From positions 165,246,882 to 165,310,881 of the forward strand of contig CM069433.1 in assembly GCA_035610365.1 (NCBI GenBank): 64,000 nt of DNA. The letters run 5' to 3'. This document shows, piece after piece, positions 1 through 10,689 of this stretch. This DNA comes from Aquatica leii. Taxonomy: Eukaryota > Arthropoda > Insecta > Coleoptera > Lampyridae. The notes beneath the pieces were generated by a model that saw nothing but the letters and a program-made list of their open reading frames with translations, was not told the DNA's origin and ran no database searches. The translations under genes were made by a program, and so were the position numbers. The number at the start of each line of letters is the position of its first letter. The stretch's first letter is position 1.

Positions 1-205
1 CTTTCTTTTCACTGTCCTCTTTGGACTGTACCACCATTGAAACGTTTTCCGACCGAATTTCTTTTTCTGTTGTGTATTCTTCAGAAGAAGAAAGAAAATC
101 AACTAATGATGACAGTTAATTATAAATTAGTATCTAGTAATATGAAAGTAATAATAACATATCTAATAATTATATTTCAGCAAAAATTAAGAAGAATGGT
201 AGTGT

Positions 206-640
206 GTGGTGGTGAAACAACATGAAAAACAGTACCGTTTTCTCCATTGTATACGAGCGATGGAAAAAAAACACGTTGTTCTTCAAGCATATCAGGGACG
301 TATATGTGATGGAAGCGTATTTAGAAACACTTTTTTACATGATAAATTTCAGGATCAAAAACCACATCTTCCGGAAGATCAAGTTTAAATTCTTTAAAAT
401 GATCTCTTAATTCAGTATGTGATAGTGGCCGACAATGCTTTTCCACTACATCCTCATATCATGAAATCTTACCCTGGACCCCACAATAAAGGATCTACAA
501 AACGAATATTTAATTATTGTATCAGCAGTCCGCGGTATTCAGAGTGCTTCAAAAACCTATACTTTTGGAACCCGAAAAAGTTCAGAGAAGATTGTTCTTT
601 CATGCGTATACCTTCATAATTTTAAAAACTAATAATATGA
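206..640 (+). pseudogene. PIF/Harbinger DDE transposase fragment
   Basis: Remnant of a Harbinger-type (DDE_4) transposase, the nuclease that excises and reinserts PIF/Harbinger elements. In one frame I read a motif like MEKKHVVLQA, then QGRICDGSVFRNT, then, past two stop codons at about 389-400, YVIVADNAFPLHPHIMK and PGPHNKGSTKRIFNY. The VADNAFPL segment carries the usual catalytic Asp of this family. After about 520 the similarity continues in other frames (SAVFRVLQKPILLEPEKVQ, then VLSCVYLHNF), so at least two frameshifts are present. About 30 residues that normally separate the first two blocks are missing. No terminal repeats were identified and the N-terminal HTH part is not recognisable. 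It is dead. The family assignment rests on motif memory, not on a search. Confidence 0.8.
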
Positions 641-688
641 TTTAAACTCACGCCGCCAGCACTGTGCAGTACTTACTATTTTAATATA

Positions 689-1108
689 CATTAGAGTCCT
701 GCTATTCCGAACGCAAACGAACGAAATTTCAAAAATCCGCCTATTTCGAACAGAGTCACTTAAATTACTGATTTTTTTAATTTAAAAACAAAAGAAATTA
801 AGAAGACGTTTGTTGAAAAAACGTATACTTATTGTTATACAAAAAAATTAAATAGAGACACACATAGAGTCTAAACTTGATAAAAATGCCTGAAAATAAA
901 TTGGAATGAAATTTGGTTACTTACAATACATGTCAGCTTTAGTTATACTATACTATGAGTCGCAAAAAGTCACTAGCAGATGTCTCCCAACTTAATTTAT
1001 TCCTTAACAAGCCAATAAGTTGATATTATTAATGAAATCCGCCTATTTCGAATTCCCTCTAAACCAAACAGTGTTTCCTAATAAGTTTGGAATAGCGAGA
1101 ATCTACTG
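689..1108. mobile_element. pogo/Tigger-like non-autonomous element with TA target site
   Basis: A 420-bp element. The left end begins CATTAGAGTCCTGCTATTCC. The reverse complement of the right end begins CAGTAGATTCTCGCTATTCC, so the two ends match at most of about 24 positions. TA dinucleotides flank both sides (687-688 and 1109-1110). A subterminal motif AAATCCGCCTATTTCGAA occurs at about 733-750 and again, in the same orientation, at about 1035-1052. Ends of the form CAGTA...GCTATTCC with TA duplications are typical of pogo/Tigger elements. No transposase is encoded, so it would have been mobilised in trans. Confidence 0.75.
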
Positions 1109-1743
1109 TAATCTACAAAAAATTAGAATCACATGCAAAAAGCACTTCAATGCAACTAAAAATGTATAAACTTCATGATGAGCAAAAAATGTTATCACCG
1201 TCCATAGACTTGCAAGTTTAGACATGAGTTTTCCTCGAAGTGCCGCTCCTGGAGCGAACTCCGCGAGCCAGCGGTTCGTGATGCTCGGGAGAATTGCGTC
1301 GCAAAGAAGGGATCATTAATTCGATTTTAACAATTCTACCGTTAATCAAGTTTATACCGAGACAGAAAAGTTCTAAACATTAATGTTTAGAAAATACAAG
1401 AAAGTTGACTGAGTGGACCAAATATTCTAAAAAAGTACTCACGTCAAATTAGAATTAGAATACCTTCCGCAAACCAACAAGTCTAGTGGTGGGCGGCTGC
1501 ACCATTAGTAACATCTTCAGTAGATGCCAGAAAAGCAGGTACAGTGCAAGATGTATAATATGATGGCGGGGAGGTAACTCTTTTGTACGGTATTATAACA
1601 GCGGAACGAAAGGCAACAAAAAACCACCGTTCTATGAATTTCCAGGAAATCATGAATGGCCGAGAAAGTTAATAATGGCCCTCAGTCCCCGGCATGGCCA
1701 TAGAGTGGGAAAACAACTAAAAATTCTTAAAGTACGACTGGCA

Positions 1744-2836
1744 TGTGTGTTATCTTGTTTAATATATTCTCCGAAACTATTTTCACCAAAGCACTAGCGA
1801 ACAAACCAGAAAGCATAAAAATAAAATGGAGTACTAATAAATCACTTACGGTATGCGGACGATATAGTGCTTTTAGCACAAAGCGAAGAAGATCTACAGC
1901 ACCTAATTAATCGTTGATAAAATTCTTAATTCTCCTCTTATCTATTGCAAAAAATTAATTAATTATTAATTCTTCACTTAGGAGGGGCAAGAAAAGCCTC
2001 TTTATACTACTTTTAAGGCTACGTTTCGTGCTACACGTAAGCACTATTTGTTGGTCTGATGAAATACTCAAGTGTAGCATAAAACGTAGCCTTAAAAATA
2101 GTATAAAGTGGTTTTTCTTGCCTCTCCTAAGTGGAGACTTAAGGAAATTTTGTGCTAATTAATCGTGTATATAACACAAATAAAAAGTATGGACTAAACA
2201 TCAATAAGAAGAAAACAATTATCATAGTTATTAGTAAAAACCAACACATTCAAACAAACATTACAATAGAAAATAAACAACTAGAACAGGCAACAAAATA
2301 CAAATATGGAAGTTGTTTACTAAGCGAAAACTAGGCCATAGTGTAGAAATTAAAGGCAAAGTGCAATAAGCAAAGACTGCCTTTGCAAAAACGAAGAAAC
2401 TTATATGCTGCAGAAATTTTGATTTACAACTACACATGAGAATAGTAAGATGCTAAGTCTCCCCCGTCCTTTTATATGGAGCAGAAGCATGGACATTGAC
2501 ACACACAACAACTAACAAAATTACCCCATTTGAATATGGATATATAGACGTTTGCTTAAAAATTTCTTGGATTGACAGAGTAAGAAACGAAACAGTACTA
2601 CAACAAATGAACAAAAACTAGAAAAACCAAAATTGGAATATCTGGGACACGTAATGAGAAATGGAAAATACCAGATACTACAGGTGATTATCCAAGGCAA
2701 AATTAAAAGAGGGAAAATGACCAAATTAGAAAAACGACTACAAATGAATTCCATGACAGCAAAAAAATTAAATAAAACAAATGAAAAAATTATTTCCGTC
2801 ACATCCTCATACAACATAAAAAACAAGATATTGATA
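1744..2836 (+). pseudogene. RTE-like LINE reverse transcriptase, split by an insertion
   Basis: Reverse transcriptase remnant of a non-LTR retrotransposon, 5'-truncated. Near 1744 a GCVLSCL-like block matches the usual GCVLSPLLFN step, followed (frameshifted) by FSETIFTKALANK. The catalytic motif is readable as LRYADDIVLLAQSEEDLQHL at about 1846-1905. The frame is then broken by a 240-bp insertion (1915-2154) and resumes as LINRVYNTNKKYGLNINKKK. The C-terminal part shows LLYGAEAWTL (about 2473-2500), LKISWIDRVRNETVLQ (about 2560-2610) and EYLGHVMRNGKYQ (about 2635). These blocks are characteristic of RTE/BovB-like LINE C-termini. Several frameshifts are needed, and no EN domain is present upstream. 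Confidence 0.85.
1903..2166. mobile_element. Palindromic Penelope-type insertion with 12-bp target-site duplication
   Basis: The insert is 1915-2154. It is flanked by identical 12-mers CTAATTAATCGT at 1903-1914 and 2155-2166. Removing the insert and one copy restores the RT reading frame ...HLINR/LINRVYN. Inside are two 62-nt inverted arms (1975-2036 and 2072-2133) with only a few mismatches. Between them lies TTGGTCTGATGAAAT. The right arm continues AAAACGTAGCC, and the left arm read on the minus strand gives CACGAAACGTAGCC. CTGATGA plus GAAACG are the core blocks of hammerhead motifs found in Penelope-like elements. A related copy lies at 36590-36690, next to a GIY-YIG ORF. Assignment to Penelope is inference from that match. 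Confidence 0.7.
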
Positions 2837-2859
2837 AAAACATAATCAAAATAACATAA

Positions 2860-3250
2860 GATGAATTAGAGGTAGCAATTGAATCATTAAAAAACAAAAA
2901 ATCAGCAGGCCGCACCAAGTACCATCAGATTAAGAAACAAAAAACTCATTTCTTCAAAAAACTGTTACGACAAAAGAGCCTATAAGTCTTATAGACGCAA
3001 TAGGTAAAGGTCTGGAAAAAATAATAAAAAAACAAATGGGAGGAAAAACAGGTCCCACATAAATCACTACGGCTATAGAAGAAGCCGCTCAAGCGTAGAC
3101 CTTTTAACTAGAATAAATAAAATACACGTCCAAAAATATAAAAAGGGCAGTAAGAACAAAAAACGGGTGCTAATAGACGTAAAAACGCCTTTAACATAAT
3201 GTCCTACATAGAAATTATTAACACTCTACAAGCAATAAGAATAACCGGAT
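2860..3250 (+). pseudogene. LINE reverse transcriptase N-terminal fragment
   Basis: A second non-LTR retrotransposon piece directly downstream of the first, same strand. Readable blocks are ELEVAIESLKNKKSAG (about 2861-2910, the usual start of a LINE RT), then SSVDLLTRINKIHVQKYKKG (about 3087-3147, matching the GFRKGRSTVDALL region), VLIDVKNAFNIMSY (with a frameshift; catalytic Asp region, about 3170-3210) and IEIINTLQAIRITGYLIN (about 3210-3264). Frames change at least twice, and there is no palm YADD block after it. The arrangement suggests an I/R1/Jockey-group rather than RTE-type RT, but clade placement is a guess. It is a dead fragment. Confidence 0.7.
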
Positions 3251-3499
3251 ACTTAATTAATATAAAAACAAAAGAAAATAACAGAAGCAATAATTAAAAA
3301 GAATATTGAAGAAATCTGAAATTGGAAACAGAGCCACAAAAAACTGAAAGCGCACTTCTACTTACAAAATCTTACCTAAAATGCATGAGAACATACATAA
3401 TAAAATAAAAAAGAGCAAACGTTGTAAAAAATAGCATAATACTCGAAATATAAAACAAAACCAACGGAAGAAAAAAGACTTATTTCACTTTTTATTGAA

Positions 3500-3760
3500 A
3501 TAACTATATTTGTTGTTATAATTGTGTTTTGCAATTTGTTTACCTTCAGTATTCGAGAGATGTAAACGGGATCTGTTGTGAACACTTTTACAGTGTTGGC
3601 ACTCTTTTAATTATCTTGTAATTAGCACAATTAGTACTACCTACGACTATTAGTCTAAATTATTAAGCGGCTGCGGTTACGGTCAAATTTACGTAACAAA
3701 TTTGGCGCCCAACGTGGGGCCCGAATGGTATTATGCCTGGTCCAGAGTTTGATGCTATTA
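3500..3760 (+). mobile_element. LTR 3' end with tRNA-Lys primer-binding site
   Basis: Positions 3703-3720 read TGGCGCCCAACGTGGGGC. This is the exact 18-nt primer-binding site complementary to the 3' end of the tRNA-Lys isoacceptor used by many LTR retroelements. Just upstream, ...TTTACGTAACA ends in CA at 3698, as expected for an LTR 3' boundary, with a 4-nt spacer. The preceding roughly 200 bp (about 3500-3698) would be the LTR, but its 5' limit is not fixed because no second copy was found in the window. After the PBS the sequence is a short leader, and no gag ORF is recognisable before AT-rich DNA begins near 3800. So it is a 5' LTR plus PBS of a truncated element. Confidence 0.65.
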
Positions 3761-3799
3761 GGTCAAAGACAACCAACTGTCAACAGTAGTTATATAACT

Positions 3800-4898
3800 C
3801 AAACACAAATGACAAACAATAAAACCAAAAAAGTAGAATAAAGCGAAAAAAACTTATAAGTAAAAAAAAATATAATAAAAATTATATATATATATTATAT
3901 CAAGATATAAAAATGAACAGGAAAAAATTGAAAAATATAATTAAATTATTACATTAAAAAAAATATGTAAAAGTAATAAATAAGATTAAGTTATACAAGC
4001 TTAATTAAAAGTGAACTTTATCTTTTGAAATATAAAAACCAAAATAATATAAATATGTAAAAAAGAATTTCCAAATTCTATGTTTTTACTTGCAATTTGT
4101 ACATTCGGATTAATTTAGTTATTTTCCTAGTAGAAAGAAACAAAATATGTTTGAAACATAAATATATTCTGTAATAAATAAATGTAGAATCAAATTTAAC
4201 CATTCTCTTACTTCTTTTTAAAATATAAACACGATTTACTTAAAAACCTCTTGTTTTGCAAAAAATAACAAAACTGATAAAAATAATGAGAGCTCAACAA
4301 GATAAAACTTATAATAAATAAGAGTGCACAGCAACAATGTTCATAATGCATAATTTATCTTCACTATTAGAATTTTAAATTACTAAAGAATAATATTCGG
4401 AAAGATTAATGTTAAGAAAAACTCAAGTACTACGTGCCTTTAGTAATTTTCTTTATTTTCTGTTTGGCAAAACATGGATCTTAGCAAAGTTATTTATAAC
4501 TTGAAATGTTTATTGTAATTTTATGCCATGCATTAAACGACATGGATATTCTATTTTCTGGCAAATGCTAAAAATTTAATCAACGTCCTTTAATAAATAA
4601 AAGTAAAAAATAAATTAATTTAAAAACGCCAAATAAATAAATAAATAAACCATGATGTCTTGAGTAGACGGTTTTTATTACGTAAAATCAATTTACTGAT
4701 AACCGCAAACTCATTGTTTGAAATTCAAAGGGCGTACTGACGTTATCGCAATTTCATGTTTGCCGCTGCTACGTCGCCGTTTTCAAGCGGACAAGAAGAA
4801 ATCGATCGGTATTTATACTTTTTGTCAAATAGAATTCAATTTATCTAATGTAATTTTAGTGTAGCTGCATTATATAAAATCAAAGTAAGAAAACTCAC
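3800..4898. other. AT-rich intronic DNA, no gene seen
   Basis: Very AT-rich. It contains a TA run at about 3882-3896 and an (AAAT)n microsatellite near 4627-4648. I see no coding similarity or terminal repeats. It is interpreted as intron downstream of the 3'-most host exon found here. Confidence 0.5.
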
Positions 4899-4975
4899 CA
4901 GGTAAACTTCGTTGAGAAACTAAATCTTTGGTCCCAGGGTGATGAGAGTGGATGTTGTTGTTTTTCGACCGTTTC
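4899..4975 (-). CDS. Host gene exon, 77 nt, third of three found
   Basis: On the minus strand the exon is preceded by a pyrimidine-rich tract ending TTGTTTGTTGAAG and followed by the donor GTGAGT. The previous exon (12561-12667) ends with two bases (AG) of a codon. Joined to the first base here, this frame reads KRSKNNNIHSHHPGTKDLVS and onward with no stop to the donor, leaving one base of the next codon. A second frame starting ETVEKQQHP is also open, so the phase argument decides. The encoded segment is basic and Asn/His/Ser-rich and probably disordered. I do not recognise the protein. Its local base composition (near 45% GC) stands out from the flanking intron. The downstream exon must lie left of the window. 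Confidence 0.6.
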
Positions 4976-6040
4976 CTTCAACAAACAAAGAACAATAAAT
5001 ACAACTTACATATTTATTAAGACATTAAACAAATAAAAAAAAAACAAGAAACTGTGATAAAGTAAAAGATTAAACTCTATTTAAAAGTCAGTCAAAATTA
5101 CGCAGACGTTAATTTTAACGCCATTCGAAATATTAAAATGCGAAAATGTACAGCATACTAACGTGATATGAAAATAGCATTATAATATTATTTAAAAAAA
5201 ATCGTTAAACCAAATTTAGATTATAGACATTAAGCAATTTCATTTGAAATAGCATAAAATCAATGTTTCAGTTTTTTTTAAATAATTTTTGCATACTTAA
5301 AAGTTAACGATGTCAAAAGAATAAAAGCAACAAGAAACTCCCGGAAGTAGAGAATCTTGTACCAAATAAAAAAGTATTCCCACTAACTAAACACCTGGGA
5401 TTTGCACAAGAAAAAGCTATTAAGTGTTCTCTTGACGTGAATTTAGTAAAATTATTAGAGAAAAATAAAAAATATATATTAAAATACAAAAAATAACCAC
5501 TTGATAGAGGACAATAAATTTCTGACGATTGCACCATTTGCAAATAGTTTATTTGGAACTTCAATGAAACAGTAAATACCCAGTGGACCAAAACTGGTAT
5601 AAAATTGAAGCGTTTGTATTTACGATATTTATTGGCATTTCAGAAATTGCAAACATTCGATTTAATTTAGTTTAAAAAGATAATACAAAAATTAGTAAAA
5701 ACGAACCTGTAATAAAACGATTTGTATGCTTGTTTGGTCATCGTCAGTTTGTCATTTTGATTGTTGTTAGTGATTAATACTCCACTCCACTCAAAGAAAT
5801 TTTCCTTTTACAAGTGTACTCGGTAACATTAATCGCAAACAAAAAAAAAAACGAAAACCACGTGCCAAAAACTTGCTTTAAATATAAACTTACTGTACGT
5901 CAAACTGAAAGATGTACGCAAATTCTTATTTAATTTCAAAATTTTTTATGACACATTTCTTCGTTCCTTCATTATATGCAAACTTAACAATGATGAAGAT
6001 ATTTTCTTTGAGACCTTTCTTAGTGGGTAGGTGTTCTAAT
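4976..6040. other. Intronic DNA, nothing recognised
   Basis: AT-rich sequence with short chance ORFs only. I found no transposase or RT blocks and no inverted-repeat ends. Confidence 0.4.
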
Positions 6041-6043
6041 TCA

Positions 6044-6450
6044 CTATGGATTGGATAGTTTGTACTTATCGTAAAACTCGACGAAATGTAGTGATTCTAC
6101 ATCAGCTTCAACTTCTTCATTAGCAGATCTTCGATCATCTCGAGCACCAGCAGTCACAGCTTGCCCCGACCCAACATTCAGTTGTCTCTTCCAACTAAGT
6201 GACTTACTTGTAACTGATAGGTGTCTTTTTATGATTTCTTCAAAAGCATTTTCTATGTTATATCTATTATTGTCAGCAGGTTCATCTGGGGCAAATACAG
6301 ATAATCTTTTCAAAACTTCTTGTCTAGTCACAGGAAAAAATCCACTTGCTCGAAATCCCGCTCTTACGTAAACCGGATTCTTGTTCTCCAGGCTATCCAA
6401 CCGTGTTTTTGGAAAGAAACCTCTATTTCTGGCTCTCTACTCTAGCAGTT
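6044..6450 (-). pseudogene. pogo/Tigger-type DDE_1 transposase C-terminus
   Basis: A 118-codon open stretch whose start reads LENKNPVYVRAGFRASGFFP. The block (V/I)(K/R)(S/A)GFRA(S/T)G(I/F)FP followed by a VLKRL-type segment marks the region just after the DDE_1 catalytic core in CENP-B/pogo/Tigger-like transposases and their domesticated relatives. The similar reading continues a little upstream as FFPKTRLDSLE (to about 6420). The upstream catalytic core is absent. The tail is acidic (DRRSANEEVEADVES). No terminal repeats were identified nearby. Uninterrupted reading over 118 codons makes this one of the better-preserved ORFs, but it lacks the catalytic domain and is probably a fragment. Confidence 0.65.
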
Positions 6451-6535
6451 TAAAGAATGATACGTTAAGTGGCTAGCATAGATGTGTACTATTAGGTGGC
6501 AAGAAGATAAACATGATGTTGTTCTTATCACATTC

Positions 6536-7650
6536 TTGGATAATAATAATAATAATAATACTGGCTTAACATTCCTTCAAATAATTTAGCCGCCCATTCG
6601 GGATTCCCATATCCGTTTTTCGGGGAGGATTAGTCCCCTTGTTGTTCATTACACTTATACCACTTCACTAAAACAATTAAAAACTGTCACTGTATCGCTA
6701 TCACTACAACTCTGCGTGTGTCTTTGCCACTTTAACGATCTCCTTCCATTCCTTTTTGTTTCTTGCTTTCACCTTCCAGTTTGCGATTTTCAATGTTTTT
6801 CCCCTTGTTCTATCGTCCATTGGTTTCCATTCCAGTAATTTCTTTAGTGTGTCGTTTTCTTCTCTTCTACTTATGTGTCCCAGCCATTCTATTCTTCTAG
6901 ACTTGATGAATTTTATTATGTTTTCGCCGTTCATCTCGGTAACTATTTCATAATTCGTTTTTTGTCTACTTTCGTTTTCATTGGTTTTGATTGGTCCTAG
7001 TATTGCTCTTAAAATTTTCCTCTCGGCTCTTCTCATTTGCTCCTCCTCTTTACGTGTTAAGCACATCGTGTCCATAGCGTAATCCATTACCGGTCTTTTC
7101 AGTGTCTTATATATTCGTATTTTTGTGCTTTTGCTTATTTTGTTGCTTTTGAGATATATTTTGTTTGCATAGTTAGTATGCTTTTAAGTCTGTTTATATT
7201 CTCTCTCTTATTCCGTTTTCTTTTATTGTTGCTCCTAAATATTTAAATTTATTCACTTCGTTGATTTTTAAAATTCGCTTTGTTCCTGTATCACTTCTAC
7301 TATATTTGAAATATTGTGTTTTATTCTTGTTTACTGTCAGCCCTATTTGCCTTGATTTTTCGTCTAGGTTTGTGAATATCTCTTTTAATTTCCTTTCCGT
7401 CCTGCTTATTATTACCACGTCATCTGCATATGCTATTATTGTCCTTCTCTATTGATTATTGTTCCTTCGCAGTTTAGTTTTCTTATCACACTTTTCAGCG
7501 CTACATTAAACAGAGTGGCTGACAGGGCATCTCCTTGCCTTATTTCTTTATTGAAAATAAATCTATCGGTATCCCCCTCTGTTGTTCTTATTGTTGCATA
7601 GGTGTTTGTTAGTGTTGCTTCTGTTGGTCTTATTCTTGGATAATTCTTAC
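6536..7650 (-). pseudogene. LINE reverse transcriptase C-terminal half with (TAA)n tail
   Basis: Minus-strand non-LTR element, 5'-truncated near 7650. In order on the minus strand: RIRPTEATLTNTYATIRTTEG (palm, about 7630-7570), IRQGDALSATLFNVALKS (about 7545-7490), a broken AYADDVVIISRTERKLKEIF (catalytic YADD, about 7435-7375), LTVNKNKTQYFKYS, KFKYLGATIKENG (about 7260-7215). After a frameshift come MRRAERKILRAILGP (about 7045), IEWLGHISRREENDTLKK (about 6900) and WKEIVKVAKTHAEL before the stop at 6704. A 3' UTR of about 150 bp then runs into a TTA/TAA trinucleotide repeat at about 6540-6560, consistent with the microsatellite tail of several LINE clades. Two frameshifts at least; non-functional. 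Confidence 0.85.
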
Positions 7651-8839
7651 TAAAAAATTTGAAGACACGTTATTACAAAAAATTGCTTTTTTGCCGTCGC
7701 GATGTACGGCAGACAAGCTTGCCGAACCAATATACAAAAATGACATTATCAAACCATGCAGACTTTGAACGATTATGTAAGCAATTATCAGGTTTATTTT
7801 CTAAACGTTTTGTCTTTGTACACCGCATAAGATGGCAATAATCACAGTAAACATAAGAGAGGTATATTTCTCGGCGATCCATAACTGTTAAAACCGTTAA
7901 CCCCAGACAACCACCTTTATTTCTCCTAGATCATCCGTTAAATTGGTCTCGTCGTATTTCACAAGTTATCAAGATCTATATTAGAAATACACTCCTCGAG
8001 ATGATTAAAATATTCGTCAATTTCAACATTTGTAGGTTTCCTACGACAGCGTTTTATATTTTGATAGTAGCATGAAATTCTTAAAATTAACAGTTGACCT
8101 AAGTTATCTTATCTGTCTCAAGTAACTTCAAATTATAGTACTATATAGTTTCCTTTAACAGTAGTTTGCAAAAAACCCACAAAATGGTACTCATTATTAT
8201 ACATCGTTGTAATGTCGTTAACCAATCTCGTAAGAATATTTTGCCTTTTCAGTCAACGGTCGATTTTAGCTTCACTTTTACTTAACACTTTTAAATAACA
8301 TAAAGACAAAAGTAGAATAGTAGAAAACCAATAGAAAAATAAAACGTTTAATATGTCAACAAAAATTTAAATGCAAGAAGAGAAAATTCCATTTTACGAA
8401 ACAATTAAACATAGCAGAAAAAGCTTCTAGAGTCACTTGCAAATTATTTATCATTGGAGACGTTTGGACAGTTTATTTGTCTAATTTTGAAATACATCAG
8501 TGTTGACTTAGTGGTATTTACTTTAATACAACAAGAACTGAACCATTCTTCAAGTCTGCCTGGATGGATTTACATGACTGGCAGCTACTTGACGAACAGC
8601 GTCATTAAATTTAGTTTGGGTATAATAATCATTGAAACATGACTTGGGGACAAAATAAGACTTTAGGATAACATAATAATAGATAAAAAAAATTATTTTA
8701 ACCTAATCGTTTTTGATGTCATACACGGTCAAAACACTTGAGCAATGTTTAAAAATGCTGGAATAAAAAACTTTTTAATAATTTTGTGACACTGGTAAAT
8801 TGTGGAGTGTCAGCACTTGAAAACCGAAATGGTGTTTCG
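7651..8839. other. Intronic DNA between LINE fragments
   Basis: No recognisable domain. The short ORFs at 7659-7882 overlap on both strands and match nothing I know. AT-rich throughout. Confidence 0.35.
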
Positions 8840-10620
8840 ATAATATCTCATTCAGGTTAACCTCAGTCTTCAACCTTTCAAGGTAGTAATCCTTCAAACA
8901 TTTTGAATAGCTGAGAAAACAGGCTAACAGAACCATAAGACAAGGTTGAATTTAGTAGTCTACCAAGTTAAGATACTAATACGATCTGTCCAAATTTCCA
9001 AAAAATAGGGAAAGAGGTCAGTCTTTTTTGCTTTTTTTCGGTAGTTTCTTAAGAGTCTCGCTCGTTATAAGATCGAATCCAGGTGTTTTATGCATTTTAC
9101 AATTAATAATTTCTTGTTCTATTTCAGATGATGTCAATGGTTCGATTGAAAAGATTATTAGACATAGCGGAGCCAAGAAATTATTGTTGTTCTCATCTAG
9201 GGTTGAGTTCTAGGGGGCTAAAAATTTGAGCTAAGCGCTTTGCAAAGTACATATTTGCTTTGTGTTCTGAATTTTTTAAATCTTGAAGTGTAATTGTAAA
9301 TAATCTTGTATACCTGTTATATGTATTTTTATCAACAGGATTCAAAGTTCTTTGTGATGTGGATCTGGCACGTTTTTTATGTGGAAGAACCTCTAGTGGC
9401 ATGTTAGTAACTATTTATTTATTTGAGGTTGATGTTGGTGTACTTATTCAGACTGCTTCTTGTATCGCATTAGTAACGTTTTGTACAACGTTATTAATGT
9501 CGCTAGGTTCTTTTAGTTTAATGTTCAGGGTTAACTCATCTTCAATGTATTGTTGGAATGTGGTGCAATCAGTTTTTGGAAAAACTAGTCTGGTTGGATT
9601 TGGTTTCATAACAATGTACTAAAGGCGGGTTGCACAAAGCAAATCAAAAATGTAACAACTGATTATTTCTCAAAACAATTGCTACATAGCCAATGAAACC
9701 ACTTTTATTGGTGATGTAACAATTGATTTAAGAAATAATCATTTGCTACATTTTTGATTTGCTTTGTGCAACTCGCCTTAAGAGTGATAATTTCAATGAA
9801 AAGTCGCAATTAGGTTCGATATCAAAGTAATTAGTTGCAATGCCGTTGATGACAAAGAAATTTAAGTCTGGGAACTTGTTTTACTCAGTTGGCCAGTAAA
9901 ACAAATGCAAAAAGTTTTTGTTTTTTATGAGATGTAACAGATTTCGAAGTTTGGGTGTAATATATCTCAAACCCCAGTCAGTGTGCTTATAATTTCAATT
10001 CCCACCAACCGTGAAACAAGATCCTAGAGTTTTAAACATTGTTTCGTATTTTTTTGTATTAATTGCAAAGTGTAAATCGCTACTATGGCAAAAGATGTCG
10101 GTTTAGCGTTGACATAAATTACAGAAACCTGTATTTTGTTGGTTTGAAACGATGTAATTCACGATGTGAGAAACTATGTAAGATAGTATTGTAAATATTG
10201 TTTGGTCTATAAACTAAGTTTCAGATATGAGCATAATAACTATCTTATTAATCTCTCGAAAATATGTTATTTATGATTTGTCATTTCTGGCATTCCAGAG
10301 AGCTATTAATAATGAGATGTCCATTCATGGATTAGTTTATTCATAGTAGTTGATAACATATTTAGTATCATACTGTTTTAGTTTATCAACTGCTTGAACA
10401 TTGCTTGGTTCGCCTCTGAAGTCGTAGGTTTGGTAAACTGCATTTATTCTTTGCGCAGCGTTAGCATATGATTAATATTCCGTTCTTGTTTGTTGTTCAA
10501 TTCATTGGTTCGGCATCTTCTATACAGAGTGCACATAGTGTTGAATTGTGGTTGCATCCACATTTAGAATGACCATGTAACTGGGACCGGGTTCATTGTA
10601 TGATAGCATTAATGGTTCTT
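8840..10620 (-). pseudogene. Jockey-clade LINE: zinc knuckle, endonuclease, RT start
   Basis: Minus-strand Jockey-type element. At about 10590-10510 a knuckle-like block reads GHSKCGCNHNSTLCALC, as in ORF1 of Jockey elements. The apurinic endonuclease follows: NDKSQ-like start near 10290, LISET at about 10220, a GGN.NYKHTDWG block at about 10010 (catalytic GDFNA/HxxWG region, with a stop replacing Asp), ITPKLRNLLHLIKNKNF, and FFVINGIATNYFDIEP near 9860. A MITE then interrupts the ORF. The EN-RT linker continues from 9622 (PTRLVFPKTDCTTFQQYIE) to QIFSPLELNPR at about 9193. The RT begins TPGFDLITSETLKKLPKK (about 9090) and decays by about 8840. Many stops and frameshifts. Clade assignment comes from domain order and motif wording. 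Confidence 0.8.
9620..9781. mobile_element. Harbinger-type MITE, 156 bp, TAA duplication
   Basis: Element 9623-9778 begins AGGCGGGTTGCACAAAGC and ends GCTTTGTGCAACTCGCCT. The arms match over about 37 bp with two mismatches, then continue more loosely. TAA flanks both sides (9620-9622 and 9779-9781), the 3-bp TWA duplication expected of PIF/Harbinger. It sits inside the Jockey endonuclease/linker ORF, and LINE similarity resumes on both sides. No coding capacity. Confidence 0.85.
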
Positions 10621-10689
10621 TGGTAATTCGATGTTTACAATATTCCAAAGGTGTGACCTTTTGCTTCTTTACCTTTTTTTTATATATTT

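Noticed and set aside
9028-9622. Plus-strand ORFs of 61 and 87 codons
   Set aside because: They are antisense to the Jockey LINE linker and RT start, whose motifs read clearly on the minus strand.
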